Positions 33,939 through 42,171 of a stretch of DNA of 64,000 nt are shown here, piece by piece. Within the stretch, counting starts at the first letter, position 1, and every line of letters starts with the position of its first letter. The notes beneath the pieces were generated by a model. The model saw only the letters and a program-made list of their open reading frames with translations, was not told where the DNA came from and did not search any database. The translations under genes and the position numbers were made by a program. Source of the DNA: Syntrophopropionicum propionicicum_A (GTDB lineage Bacteria > Bacillota > Desulfotomaculia > Desulfotomaculales > Pelotomaculaceae); contig NZ_JBMGJC010000014.1 of the NCBI RefSeq assembly GCF_048984525.1, positions 1 through 64,000 on the forward strand. The letters are read 5' to 3'.

Positions 33939-35132
33939 TTACATCTTTCCTGTTAGTATGTAATTCCAGTACAAATGCGGCAGGACGTTTTTGTCAAGAA
34001 GATACATGCTGTATCTCTCCCTGGCCTGGTTAAACGGAAATGTCTCACACGGATTTTTCTCATAGTCGAATTCCATCAGAACCACTTTCCCGTACCCTGT
34101 GATTATGGGGCAGGAAGTATACCCGTTGTACCTGCAGTCCATAGACCTGTCTTTCAGCCGGCGCAGTAAGTTCTCTGTGACTACCTGCGCTTGTTTTCTG
34201 GCCGCGGCGCCGGTTTTGGACGTGGGCAGGTCCGCCGCGTCGCCCAAAGCGAAGACGTTTTTATATACTTTATGCTGCAGGGTATAGTGGTCCACGTCAA
34301 CAAACCCGTTTTTATTGGCCAAGCCGCTTTCTTTTATGAAGGGCGGGAGCTTAAAGGGGGGAGTTACGTGCAGCATGGAGTACGCCACTGTTTTTTTGCT
34401 ACCGGTTTCCAGGCACTCAAAGGTCGCCTCTTTTGCAAGGGCATCTATTTCCAGCAGCTTGTGTTTGTAAAAGACCTTGATCCTTTTCCGGTCTATTACT
34501 TTATTCAGGGCTGCAATATACTTTTTCACTTCACAGATGTTGTCCTTGGCCGAGAAAAAGATCAGGTCCGAGTCCTCGCGCACACCTTTTTTGGTAAAAT
34601 ACTCTTCCGCCAGGTACATTACTTTTTGGGGGGCGGAGGGGCATTTCACGGGTGAGCCGGGCAGGGTGAAAACAGCGTTGCCTCCCTGGAAATCCCTGAT
34701 ACTGCGCCAGGTTTCGTCCAGGTGTTCGTACGAATACACGCTTACGACGCCGTCCCGGCCTATTGATTCCCGCAGCCCCTTGATGCCCGACCAGTCCGGG
34801 ATGATACCGGGAGCCAGGACCAGGTAGTCATAACTTATTTTCTTCCCCTGATCAGTAACAATATAATTTTCTCCGGGGTGCAGGGCCGCCGCAGCCTCCT
34901 GGAGAAAATGGACTTTGTCCGGGATTAAAGATTTCAGGTCGCGTACTGAGGCTTCCTTTTCTATGATGCCGGCCCCTGCGAACACCCACGCCGGCTGGTA
35001 ATAGTGTTTGCGCGCGGGGTCGAGCAGGACGATATCAGCGCCCGGCCGGCTTTTAATTAGCCGTGAAGCGACCGCGAGCCCCGCGGTGCCCCCTCCGGTA
35101 ATTAGTATTTGACAGTGTCGGTATCCCACCAA
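33939..35132 (-). CDS. Sulfide:quinone oxidoreductase-like flavoprotein
   Basis: A 397-residue FAD-dependent oxidoreductase. N-terminal GGGTAGLAVASRL (FAD-binding), DPARKHYYQPAWVF, the redox Cys segment PVKCPSAPQKVMYLAEE and the C-terminal YNGYTSCPIITGYGKVVLMEFDY segment match the mitochondrial-like (type II) SQR, where these two Cys form the catalytic trisulfide. It oxidises sulfide to polysulfide or persulfide, passing electrons to quinone at the membrane. Starts at TTG 35132 or, with better spacing from AGGTGA, GTG 35129. Unusual next to a DNA replication gene; it stands alone, and its partner quinone pool suggests sulfide detoxification or bioenergetics. Confidence 0.85.
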   Translation of the reverse strand: MVGYRHCQILITGGGTAGLAVASRLIKSRPGADIVLLDPARKHYYQPAWVFAGAGIIEKEASVRDLKSLIPDKVHFLQEAAAALHPGENYIVTDQGKKISYDYLVLAPGIIPDWSGIKGLRESIGRDGVVSVYSYEHLDETWRSIRDFQGGNAVFTLPGSPVKCPSAPQKVMYLAEEYFTKKGVREDSDLIFFSAKDNICEVKKYIAALNKVIDRKRIKVFYKHKLLEIDALAKEATFECLETGSKKTVAYSMLHVTPPFKLPPFIKESGLANKNGFVDVDHYTLQHKVYKNVFALGDAADLPTSKTGAAARKQAQVVTENLLRRLKDRSMDCRYNGYTSCPIITGYGKVVLMEFDYEKNPCETFPFNQARERYSMYLLDKNVLPHLYWNYILTGKM

Positions 35133-35313
35133 GTTATCACCTGTTTTTAATAGATTGGTTATTATTGCCTCTGTTGGTTTATTAATTTTCTATCTGATTC
35201 GGGAAATACCTTCACAAAACCCAATAATTCCAATATTCAAGCAATTTTTACAGCGAATTATTCCTTTTAAGATAACAGGTAATTATATATAATGAAACAA
35301 GATTTTATGAAAA

Positions 35314-36645
35314 TTGAGTGGTAAGATTTTGAGCGAAAACAGTGAGCTGTTATATAACCTGGAAGACCGCCCGCCTTTAAACCGGACGCTTACATATGCC
35401 GTGCAGTGGCTGGGTTTTACCGTGGCCAACTCGGCGGTCCTGCCGATTGTAGTGGGAAGCGCTTTGGGACTTGACCAGGCCGGCATCGCCACCCTGGCCC
35501 AGCGCACTTTCTTTTTCCAAGCCCTGGCGTCGCTGCTGCAAGTCTGCTTCGGCCACCGCCTGCCTATTATCGAAGGCCCGTCCGGCATGTGGTGGGGTAT
35601 TTTCATCACCCTGGCGGCCATGGCGCCGGGGTTGGGCAAGCCCCTGAGCCTGCTGCGCACCGACCTGGAGTTTGGCGTGATGGTGGCTGGAGTGATCCTG
35701 GTGGTTGTGGGCATGACCGGCCTGATCGGCAAGGCTTTGAAACTTTTTACGCCCGCTGTTACCGGCTCCGTGCTGGTATTGCTGGGGCTGCAGTTAAGCG
35801 GTACCTTTGTCAGGGGAATGTTCGGGATCAGCGACGGGGGGAGTATAGACCTGAGGTCAGCCTTTGTGTCGCTGGTTGTTGTGGCCATGGTCGTGGTGAT
35901 CAACCTTAAGGCCAGGGGGTTCTTGAAGAGCATCGCCATACTGGCCGGCACCGCGGCGGGGTGGGCCCTGGCCGTGCTGGCAGGGGTCCCCTCCGGGGAG
36001 TTTATCAGGTCGGACGCGGTGGTCGCGCTGCCGCAATTATTTGCCTGGGGCACGCCGACTTTTGATCCGGGCATAGTATTTGTTTCGGTCCTCACCGGCC
36101 TGCTGGTGCTGTCCAACCTGGTGGCCAGCATCCTGGCCATGGAGAGGGTTCTGAATATAGAGCTGCCCCAGAAGTCATACAACAGAGGCGTGGTATTTAC
36201 CGGCTTCGCCGATATCCTGGCCGGGCTGGGGGCGACGGTGGGCTTTGTGCCGTATTCGGCCGGCGCCGGCATGGTCGCCCTGACCAGGGTCGCCGCCAGG
36301 CTGCCGTTTGTCGTATTTGCCGCTGCCCTGGTGGTCATGGGCCTGCTGCCGCAGGTGGGCGCTTTTCTGGCGTCGATTCCCCCGCCGGTGGGCTATTCGG
36401 TGCTGCTGGCCTCCTTCTGCCAGATGCTCGGCTTCGGGCTGAAAGATTACGCCAGGCTGGAGTTTAACGCCAGGGACTACTTTGTGGTGGGGCTGCCGCT
36501 CCTTATAGGGACCGGCGTGATGAACCTGCCGGGCGGCTCCTTCGCGGGTATCCCCGCGTTCGCCCAGTACATCCTGGGCAACGGGTTTATCGCCGGCATG
36601 CTGCTGTGCATGCTCCTCGACCACGTCCTCCTGCCCAAAAAATAA
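35314..36645 (+). CDS. NCS2 family xanthine/uracil permease
   Basis: A 443-residue polytopic permease of the nucleobase-cation symporter-2 family with about 12-14 hydrophobic segments. It has the PIVVGSALGL and GPSGMWWG regions, PAVTGSVLVLLGLQLSG and IELPQKSYNRGVVFTG with the conserved Pro/Asn/Ser positions. It should import purines or uracil with a proton or sodium ion. TTG at 35314 or TTG at 35329 may start it; neither has a strong ribosome binding site. No purine riboswitch is visible in the upstream gap. Substrate cannot be named from sequence by eye. Confidence 0.85.
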   Translation: MSGKILSENSELLYNLEDRPPLNRTLTYAVQWLGFTVANSAVLPIVVGSALGLDQAGIATLAQRTFFFQALASLLQVCFGHRLPIIEGPSGMWWGIFITLAAMAPGLGKPLSLLRTDLEFGVMVAGVILVVVGMTGLIGKALKLFTPAVTGSVLVLLGLQLSGTFVRGMFGISDGGSIDLRSAFVSLVVVAMVVVINLKARGFLKSIAILAGTAAGWALAVLAGVPSGEFIRSDAVVALPQLFAWGTPTFDPGIVFVSVLTGLLVLSNLVASILAMERVLNIELPQKSYNRGVVFTGFADILAGLGATVGFVPYSAGAGMVALTRVAARLPFVVFAAALVVMGLLPQVGAFLASIPPPVGYSVLLASFCQMLGFGLKDYARLEFNARDYFVVGLPLLIGTGVMNLPGGSFAGIPAFAQYILGNGFIAGMLLCMLLDHVLLPKK

Positions 36646-36647
36646 AC

Positions 36648-36707
36648 CGTGTCAAGGGGACGGTTCTTTTGACACGATCGTGTCAAGGGGACGGTTCTTT
36701 TGACACG
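36648..36707. repeat. Two direct GGGGACGG-core hairpins after the permease stop
   Basis: Copies at 36648-36676 and 36679-36707, both with GTGTCA/TGACAC stems and the same orientation, start two bases after the permease TAA. The flanking bases CGCTTAG after the second copy recur after the pair at 38967. Confidence 0.8.
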
Positions 36708-36761
36708 CTTAGAGTCCGTAAAGAAAAAAATCGGTATCTGTAGCCACTGAGTTATTAGATA

Positions 36762-36968
36762 TCAGGCGATTAACAAATATGCTTCGACCAAAGACAACGC
36801 CAAGAGCACGCTGATTGCAATTCTTCCCTTTGTTTTGTTATATGTAAACAGAAAATAGGCCCACCAGGCGAGCGCTAAAATAATCAGGTACCCGCCTATA
36901 GTGAAACCTGAAATGAAAGAAAGGATCATTATTGTTATGCCGATTGAGATAATATAAGATAATTCCAT
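36762..36968 (-). CDS. Small hydrophobic membrane protein
   Basis: A 68-residue protein with three closely spaced hydrophobic segments and one basic loop (YNKTKGR). No family is recognised. It lies alone on the minus strand between a repeat and rpsT, with the terminator of rpsT upstream of it. It may be a real small membrane protein, but coding evidence is limited to an open frame and composition. Confidence 0.45.
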   Translation of the reverse strand: MELSYIISIGITIMILSFISGFTIGGYLIILALAWWAYFLFTYNKTKGRIAISVLLALSLVEAYLLIA

Positions 36969-37004
36969 GCTAAAAGCAGTAAAGACCTTCCATATTATGC
37001 ATTA

Positions 37005-37036
37005 TACAAAAAGCCACAGCTTGCAAGCTGTGGCTC
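37005..37036 (-). terminator. Terminator of rpsT
   Basis: AGCCACAGCTTGCAAGCTGTGGCT is a 12-bp perfect inverted repeat (37012-37035) followed on the minus strand by TTTTTG, just after the rpsT stop codon. Confidence 0.85.
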
Positions 37037-37053
37037 TGCTTTTCATGATTTTG

Positions 37054-37320
37054 TTACCCTGTAAGCTTGTTGAACCTTTTGGTCAGGCGTGATTTTTTAC
37101 GTGAAGCTGCATTTTTATGTAAAATGCCTTTCGTAACAGCCTTGTCAATGGCAACTACAGCCTTCCTGAGTTTTAAACCGGCTTCATCGCGGTCGGCAGC
37201 TTTCATAGCCTCCTCGAACCTTCTGATAGTGGTCCTCAGAGCGGACTTGATCCTGGCGTTACGTATCGTCCGCTTGCGGGTTACCTCAACCCTTTTGATG
37301 GCGGATTTGATATTTGGCAT
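37054..37320 (-). CDS. rpsT: 30S ribosomal protein S20
   Basis: An 88-residue basic protein binding 16S rRNA. MPNIKSAIKRVEVTRKRTIRNARIKS, the KAVDKA-like and HKNAASRKKSRL segments are typical of S20. The start ATG at 37320 has GGGAGGTGAG upstream. A longer in-frame reading on the same strand is upstream noise. Commonly autoregulated at the translational level in other bacteria. Confidence 0.95.
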   Translation of the reverse strand: MPNIKSAIKRVEVTRKRTIRNARIKSALRTTIRRFEEAMKAADRDEAGLKLRKAVVAIDKAVTKGILHKNAASRKKSRLTKRFNKLTG

Positions 37321-37444
37321 GTTGTTCTCACCTCCCAACGGCAACCATTTTACCATGCGCAGAAAAAAAATGCAAGGGTTACCGGTATATCCTTTGATTT
37401 TTTGGTTAAAGCTATTTTTAGACTGCGAGAGACAGGAGGTGATA

Positions 37445-37789
37445 ATGATTATGCAGTGGCTGGGAGTTATTATCAGGTTTGTTGTTTCAGCACTTGTTTT
37501 AATTGTCGTAAGCTGGCTTTCACCCGGTTTCGTGGTGAGAGGGGGATTTGTTGGAGCGCTGATTGCCGCTGTCGTAATAGCCGTCCTCGGGTATGTGGCC
37601 GAGGCTCTGCTGGGTGACCGTATTTCCCCGCAGAGCAGGGGCCTGGTGGGATTCATAACAGCGGCGGTGGTTATTTATCTGGCCCAGTTTATTATCCCCA
37701 ACTTGCTCAGCGTGAGTGTTGTCGGAGCTTTAATTTCAGCATTTATTATCGGACTAATTGATGCTTTTGTACCAACTGCCTTGCGATGA
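37445..37789 (+). CDS. Phage holin family/YvlD-type membrane protein
   Basis: A 114-residue membrane protein with four hydrophobic helices and the segments RFVVSALVLIVVSWL, GGFVGALIAAVVIAVL and ALISAFIIGLIDAFV, as in the mycobacterial 4-TM/holin-like family. ATG 37445 has AGGAGGTG before it. Despite the family name this group is usually chromosomal and not phage-borne; its function in sporulating bacteria is unknown. It is upstream of spoIIP, with a strong hairpin between. Confidence 0.75.
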   Translation: MIMQWLGVIIRFVVSALVLIVVSWLSPGFVVRGGFVGALIAAVVIAVLGYVAEALLGDRISPQSRGLVGFITAAVVIYLAQFIIPNLLSVSVVGALISAFIIGLIDAFVPTALR

Positions 37790-37803
37790 CAGCTCACCCA
37801 CAT

Positions 37804-37855
37804 AAACCCCCCGCTCCGGGCATAAAATTAATCAGCAAGCCCGAACGGGGGGTTT
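37804..37855 (+). promoter_or_regulatory. Strong hairpin covering the spoIIP ribosome binding site
   Basis: AAACCCCCCG (37804-37813) is complementary to CGGGGGGTTT (37846-37855), with an inner CGGGC/GCCCG stem. The Shine-Dalgarno-like GGGGGG lies inside the right arm, six bases before the spoIIP ATG at 37859. There is no T-tract on either side, so a translational role is more likely than termination. Confidence 0.55.
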
Positions 37856-37858
37856 ATC

Positions 37859-38905
37859 ATGTATTCTGTTCCAGCCAGCAGGTACAGGAGGGCTTTTCAG
37901 GGCCGCCTGTACATTAAGGTTATTGGCATTTTATTTTTGCTCTCATACTGCCTCATCAAGATAATTCCCGCCATTTTCACAGCTTACCCTTCAGCTGCCG
38001 GCGCTATAAAGGAACTGCCTGGCAGGGTCCTGGAATCATACCGGGCTGAGCCCCTGCAGATTATAAAAGCAGCGCTGCCGATACTCCGCTGGAGCAGTTT
38101 TGAGGGTGACGGCGCGGTCCCGTCGGTTACGGAGGCTTTTTTAAGCTGCGCCGGAGTTGTGGGAAGGGTAAACCTGCTCAGCCCGGCCGCGGTCCTGCAG
38201 TCACAGATACCGCTGCTGGCCGCGGTTGAGTACCCGGATTCAGCCATTGTGACAGGCCCCGGTTTAGATGTAGGGGGGGGGAACGAGGTCCCCGCCCTGA
38301 CCGGGGAGAGCCTGGTCTGTATATATAATACCCATACCGGTGAAACATACAGCCTCACCGACGGGGTCGAAAGGCTGGATGGGCGGCACGGCGGGGTGGT
38401 AACGGTAGCGGCCGCCATGCAGGAAACACTCGAAAGCAGTTATGGGATAAAGGTGGCCAGGTCTGACAAGATCAATGATACAGACTACAACTTGTCTTAT
38501 CTTGAGTCGGAAAAAACGGCCCGCGAGCTCCTTTCAGCAAACCCGAAAGCCGGCGTTGTCTTTGACATCCACCGTGATTCCGGCAAGACCAGGGAGCAGA
38601 GTGTTGTAAATATTGACGGCCAGACCCTGGCGCCCGTACTGTTTATTGTTGGTTCAGACGCCCGCAGGCCTTTTCCGGCCTGGCGGCAGAACTACGCCTT
38701 CGCTGTTGACCTTTCAGACAGGATAAATGAAAAGTATCCGGGGCTTTCCCTTGGGGTCAGGGTAAAGGACGGTCTCTACAACCAGTCCCTGCACCCGCGT
38801 GCGGTCCTGCTGGAAGTGGGCACAACAGAAAACTCCTGCGAGGAAGCGGTCCGCTCCGCCCGGCTCATAGCTGGCGTGGTGGCTGACGTACTCGTTGGAG
38901 AATAA
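37859..38905 (+). CDS. spoIIP: SpoIIP, engulfment peptidoglycan hydrolase
   Basis: A 348-residue mother-cell protein with one N-terminal membrane helix (about 20-40) and an amidase/endopeptidase domain. CIYNTHTGETY, the VVTVAAAMQETLE segment, VFDIHRDSGKTREQ and LLEVGTTENSCEEA match SpoIIP, which with SpoIID and SpoIIM trims peptidoglycan during engulfment. In related bacteria gpr often precedes it; no gpr is present here. The ATG follows a strong hairpin that covers its ribosome binding site. Confidence 0.92.
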   Translation: MYSVPASRYRRAFQGRLYIKVIGILFLLSYCLIKIIPAIFTAYPSAAGAIKELPGRVLESYRAEPLQIIKAALPILRWSSFEGDGAVPSVTEAFLSCAGVVGRVNLLSPAAVLQSQIPLLAAVEYPDSAIVTGPGLDVGGGNEVPALTGESLVCIYNTHTGETYSLTDGVERLDGRHGGVVTVAAAMQETLESSYGIKVARSDKINDTDYNLSYLESEKTARELLSANPKAGVVFDIHRDSGKTREQSVVNIDGQTLAPVLFIVGSDARRPFPAWRQNYAFAVDLSDRINEKYPGLSLGVRVKDGLYNQSLHPRAVLLEVGTTENSCEEAVRSARLIAGVVADVLVGE

Positions 38906-38907
38906 AC

Positions 38908-38967
38908 CGTGTCAAAAGAACCGTCCCCTTGACACGATCGTGTCAAGGGGACGGTTCTTTTGACACG
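38908..38967. repeat. Perfect 60-bp palindrome of two GGGGACGG-core hairpins
   Basis: Copies at 38908-38936 and 38939-38967 lie head to head, separated by AT, and are exact reverse complements, so the whole 60 bases form a perfect palindrome. It begins two bases after the spoIIP stop codon, as at 36648. The rest of 38906-39202 shows no gene; it contains CTCACGACTC, an end piece of the MITE-like family. Confidence 0.8.
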
Positions 38968-39202
38968 CTTAGCAAAGGGACCAGTTCTCGCGCAGCTACT
39001 TGGCACAGGGAAGCACAACTGTCCTAATGCGCTAATGTGCCTATGTTGACTGTTTTACAAGTGTTAAGTAAGGTCATAATATTAATAATACGGACGGGGA
39101 CACGCTCGTTGAGGCTTGGACTTGAGAATATAGGGATAGATAATCTACGGATACTCGACGTCCACGGCTCACGACTCAGTCCCCGATTATGGAGCAATAT
39201 CT

Positions 39203-39604
39203 ATGGAATGGACAAGGTTTAGGCTTACGCTTCTGTTATGCGCCGCCGCGGTGGTCTGGGGAGTAACAGTCTCGGTTGCCGAATTCAATTACCGGGTCCG
39301 CCCGGAGGTCCCTTTATACGCGTTTAAAGTGGAGAGACAGGGTCCAGGTCTGTTTCAGGTTGATTTTCTCGGTGAGAGGGTCAGTTTGGCCCTGCCGCTG
39401 GACCAGGCCACACCATATACCGATTCAGAAAAGCTCAGGATATACCGGGAGCAGGCGGCCAGTTTTTCAGATAGTACAAGCCGCAGCGTTAAGGTTTTTT
39501 TGTCCGAAACATCGACAAAACTAAATGAGTGGATAGAGGTACTGAAAGAAGATTTAATCTTCTATTCTTCAAGTTGGGAAGACCTTATTACATTGGAAGA
39601 ATAG
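39203..39604 (+). CDS. Membrane-anchored hypothetical protein
   Basis: A 133-residue protein with one N-terminal hydrophobic segment (about 8-26), then an extracytoplasmic segment with a beta-rich stretch (YRVRPEVPLYAFKVERQG) and a helical C-terminal half. No family is recognised. It lies between spoIIP and lepA, a place where small unassigned spore genes occur, but the function is unknown. The start context is weak; the codon usage resembles the surrounding genes. Confidence 0.5.
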   Translation: MEWTRFRLTLLLCAAAVVWGVTVSVAEFNYRVRPEVPLYAFKVERQGPGLFQVDFLGERVSLALPLDQATPYTDSEKLRIYREQAASFSDSTSRSVKVFLSETSTKLNEWIEVLKEDLIFYSSSWEDLITLEE

Positions 39605-39982
39605 TTGGACCTGTTGTGCGGCAGGTTTGCGTGGTAAACAGTTGATGCCCACTGTGAACATGTTAGGTGGCAGAGAACTGAAAGGAAAACTAAGAACGTC
39701 CCCCTGTTTCCCTTGCTGCAAAAGTGGGTATACTTCACAATAGGCCAGCTCCTCCATTAGCTTGTAGCTCTGTACTTTCGTAGTATAACCTACGTGTCGC
39801 TATTGGAGTGGCTGGCCCTTTCATTAAGTGTTTTATTTCACAAAGGAAACAAAAAGAACATTTCCCTGTGTTTGAATGCGACAACGAGCGTCCCCTGTGT
39901 CGCACTGTCACCAAAAGATTGATACCCACCTGCGACGGTGATATAATTATATGGTTGTTTATATATACACGGAGGTCCGTCA
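39605..39982. other. Gene-free gap before lepA with two degenerate hairpins
   Basis: This 378-base gap holds two degenerate members of the GGGGAC-core family with other stems: 39684-39711 (GGAAAAC/GTTTCCC) and 39877-39904 (TGCGACA/TGTCGCA), both with the core on the minus strand. No coding sequence or structured RNA is supported. Confidence 0.5.
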
Positions 39983-41791
39983 ATGGAATGGGAGAAAGAT
40001 AGAATCCGGAATTTTTGCATCATCGCCCACATCGACCACGGTAAATCGACCCTGGCCGACAGGCTGCTGGAGTACACGGGAGCGCTGAGCGGCAGGGAAA
40101 TGACCGACCAGGTGCTTGACCAGATGGACCTGGAAAGGGAGCGGGGCATAACCATAAAAATGCAGGCCGTGCGTTTGTACTACAGGGCAAAGGACGGCCT
40201 GGAATACCAGTTGAATTTGATTGACACGCCGGGGCATGTGGACTTTTCCTACGAGGTCTCGCGCAGCCTGGCCGCCTGCGAGGGGGCTCTGCTGGTCGTT
40301 GACGCGGCGCAGGGGATCGAGGCCCAGACCCTGGCCAACGTCTACCTGGCCCTGGAGCATAACCTTGAGATCATCCCGGTGATAAATAAAATCGACCTGC
40401 CCAGCGCGGACCCGGACGGGGTTAAAAAAGAGATAGAAGACGTTATCGGGCTGGACGTGTCGGATGCGGTGCTGGCTTCAGCGAAAAGCGGCAGCGGCAT
40501 CGAAGAGATCCTGGAAAAGATAGTGAAAATCATCCCGCCGCCCGGCGGCCAGGCCGGTTCGCCCCTGCGGGCGCTGATATTTGACTCGCACTACGACCCA
40601 TATAAAGGCGTTATAGCTTATATCCGTGTCATGGAAGGCTCGGTGAAAACGGGCATGCAAGTCAGGATGATGGCCACCGGCAAGGTATTTGAAGTGAACG
40701 AGGTTGGCATCTTCAAGCCTTCCCTGACCAGCATAGGCGTGCTGCATACCGGCGAGGTGGGCTTTATCGCGGCCAGCATAAAAAACGTGAAGGACTGCCG
40801 GGTGGGCGACACTGTTACAGACGCCGCCAGGCCGGCGCCGGTGCCCCTGCCGGGCTACCGCCGGGCGACCCCGATGGTGTACTGCGGGCTTTACACGGCC
40901 GACACCGTCGATTACGGCGATTTGCGGGAGGCCATGGAAAAGCTCAGCCTGAACGACGCCTCGCTTACCTACGAGCCGGAAACTTCCGAGGCGCTTGGGT
41001 TTGGCTTCCGCTGCGGTTTCCTGGGGCTGCTGCATATGGAGATAGTCCAGGAGCGGCTGGAGCGCGAATACGGGCTGAACCTGATTACCACCGCCCCCAA
41101 CGTCGTTTACCGGGTGACGACAACGGCGGGAGAAATATTAGAGATCGAAAACCCCAGCAAAATACCCCCGGCCGGCAATGTGGAATACATTGAGGAGCCT
41201 TATGTCAGGGCCACCATCATGGCCCCCAAGGACTTTGTGGGCGCGGTGATGGAACTCTGCCAGGAACGCCGCAGCGTATTCAACAACATGGAGTACATGG
41301 GCGTAAGCAGGGTGATGCTGACTTACGATATGCCGCTCAGCGAGATCATATATGACTTCTTCGACCAGCTCAAGTCGCGCACCAAGGGCTATGCCTCCCT
41401 TGACTACGAACTGGCCGGGTACAGGCAGTCCGACCTGGTCAAACTTGATATCCTTATCGCGGGCGAAGTGCTGGACGCGCTGTCAATCATCGTGCACAAG
41501 GACAAGGCCTACTACAGGGGGCGCCAGCTGGTGGAAAGGCTGCGGAGCCTGATCCCGCGCCACCTATTTGAAGTGCCGATCCAGGCCTCCATTGGCAACA
41601 AGGTCATCGCCAGGGAAACGGTGAAAGCGGTGCGCAAGGACGTCCTGGCCAAGTGTTACGGCGGCGACATAACCCGTAAGCGCAAGCTGCTCGAAAAACA
41701 AAAAGAAGGCAAGAAAAGGATGAAACAGGTGGGCAGCGTGGAAATTCCGCAGGAAGCCTTCATGGCCGTCCTTGGCCTGGGCGAAAAATAA
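39983..41791 (+). CDS. lepA: Elongation factor 4
   Basis: A 602-residue translational GTPase that back-translocates or rescues stalled ribosomes. G1 AHIDHGKST, G3 DTPGHVDF, G4 NKIDLP and the C-terminal LepA-specific segment with SYGNKVIARETVKA-like residues (here SIGNKVIARETVKAVRKDV). Typical length. GGAGG precedes the ATG. First gene of a block lepA-hypothetical-hemW. Confidence 0.95.
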   Translation: MEWEKDRIRNFCIIAHIDHGKSTLADRLLEYTGALSGREMTDQVLDQMDLERERGITIKMQAVRLYYRAKDGLEYQLNLIDTPGHVDFSYEVSRSLAACEGALLVVDAAQGIEAQTLANVYLALEHNLEIIPVINKIDLPSADPDGVKKEIEDVIGLDVSDAVLASAKSGSGIEEILEKIVKIIPPPGGQAGSPLRALIFDSHYDPYKGVIAYIRVMEGSVKTGMQVRMMATGKVFEVNEVGIFKPSLTSIGVLHTGEVGFIAASIKNVKDCRVGDTVTDAARPAPVPLPGYRRATPMVYCGLYTADTVDYGDLREAMEKLSLNDASLTYEPETSEALGFGFRCGFLGLLHMEIVQERLEREYGLNLITTAPNVVYRVTTTAGEILEIENPSKIPPAGNVEYIEEPYVRATIMAPKDFVGAVMELCQERRSVFNNMEYMGVSRVMLTYDMPLSEIIYDFFDQLKSRTKGYASLDYELAGYRQSDLVKLDILIAGEVLDALSIIVHKDKAYYRGRQLVERLRSLIPRHLFEVPIQASIGNKVIARETVKAVRKDVLAKCYGGDITRKRKLLEKQKEGKKRMKQVGSVEIPQEAFMAVLGLGEK

Positions 41792-41803
41792 GGGGGGCTT
41801 ATT

Positions 41804-42019
41804 ATGAGCTGCTATCTCCGGCACCTTAAACCGTTTTTAGGCGAACTGGGCATACAGCCCGCGACAAAAGAGGAGCGCCGGCGCGTGGATATGACTGTCA
41901 GGGCCGTGGTAGGCATGGAAAACGAGCAAAAATGCCCCGAGGTCTGGAAAGTAGTAAAGGTCTGGCTGCAGGACGCGGAAAAGAAACAGGCTCTGGCTGA
42001 CGCGCTAAATAAATTATAA
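41804..42019 (+). CDS. Small hypothetical protein
   Basis: A 71-residue mostly helical protein with a CPEVWK motif in the middle. AGGGGGG lies before the ATG. No family is recognised; it follows lepA by 12 bases and is likely cotranscribed with it. Function unknown. Confidence 0.65.
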   Translation: MSCYLRHLKPFLGELGIQPATKEERRRVDMTVRAVVGMENEQKCPEVWKVVKVWLQDAEKKQALADALNKL

Positions 42020-42044
42020 TCGGTACCAGGTACCTTAGGGAGAT

Positions 42045-42160
42045 CTGTAGGTGCGAATTTAGTCGCACATTGGCCGGTTGAAGCCGGCCCTACAATCATA
42101 TAGATTTACATGAGGAATGCCAGAATCCCATGACTCACGTCTCACGACCCAATTTCCGGA
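42045..42160. repeat. MITE-like GTAGG element, copy C
   Basis: CTGTAGGTGCGAATTTAGTC, GGCCGG/CCGGCC hairpin, CCCTACA and an end CATGACTCACGTCTCACGAC. Same family as 27425, 33881 and 48717. It fills the gap between 41804-42019 and hemW. Confidence 0.55.
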
Positions 42161-42171
42161 GGTGTCCGGTC

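Noticed and set aside
35283..36338. A 351-codon open frame on the minus strand
   Set aside because: It is antisense to the permease gene and has a low-complexity Thr/Pro/Ala-rich composition typical of shadow frames.
36762..36968. Toxin of a type I toxin-antitoxin system
   Set aside because: The small hydrophobic protein has three membrane segments and no adjacent antisense RNA could be recognised; too little evidence.
37445..37789. A prophage holin gene
   Set aside because: The family name is historical; no endolysin or phage gene is near, and the neighbours are rpsT and spoIIP.
39037..39202. Small open frame before the gene at 39203
   Set aside because: It spans remnants of repeat elements and has no ribosome binding site or conserved composition.
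42130..42171. Upstream start for hemW
   Set aside because: The extra 14 codons lie in a repeat element and the GGAGGTG ribosome binding site fits the ATG at 42172.
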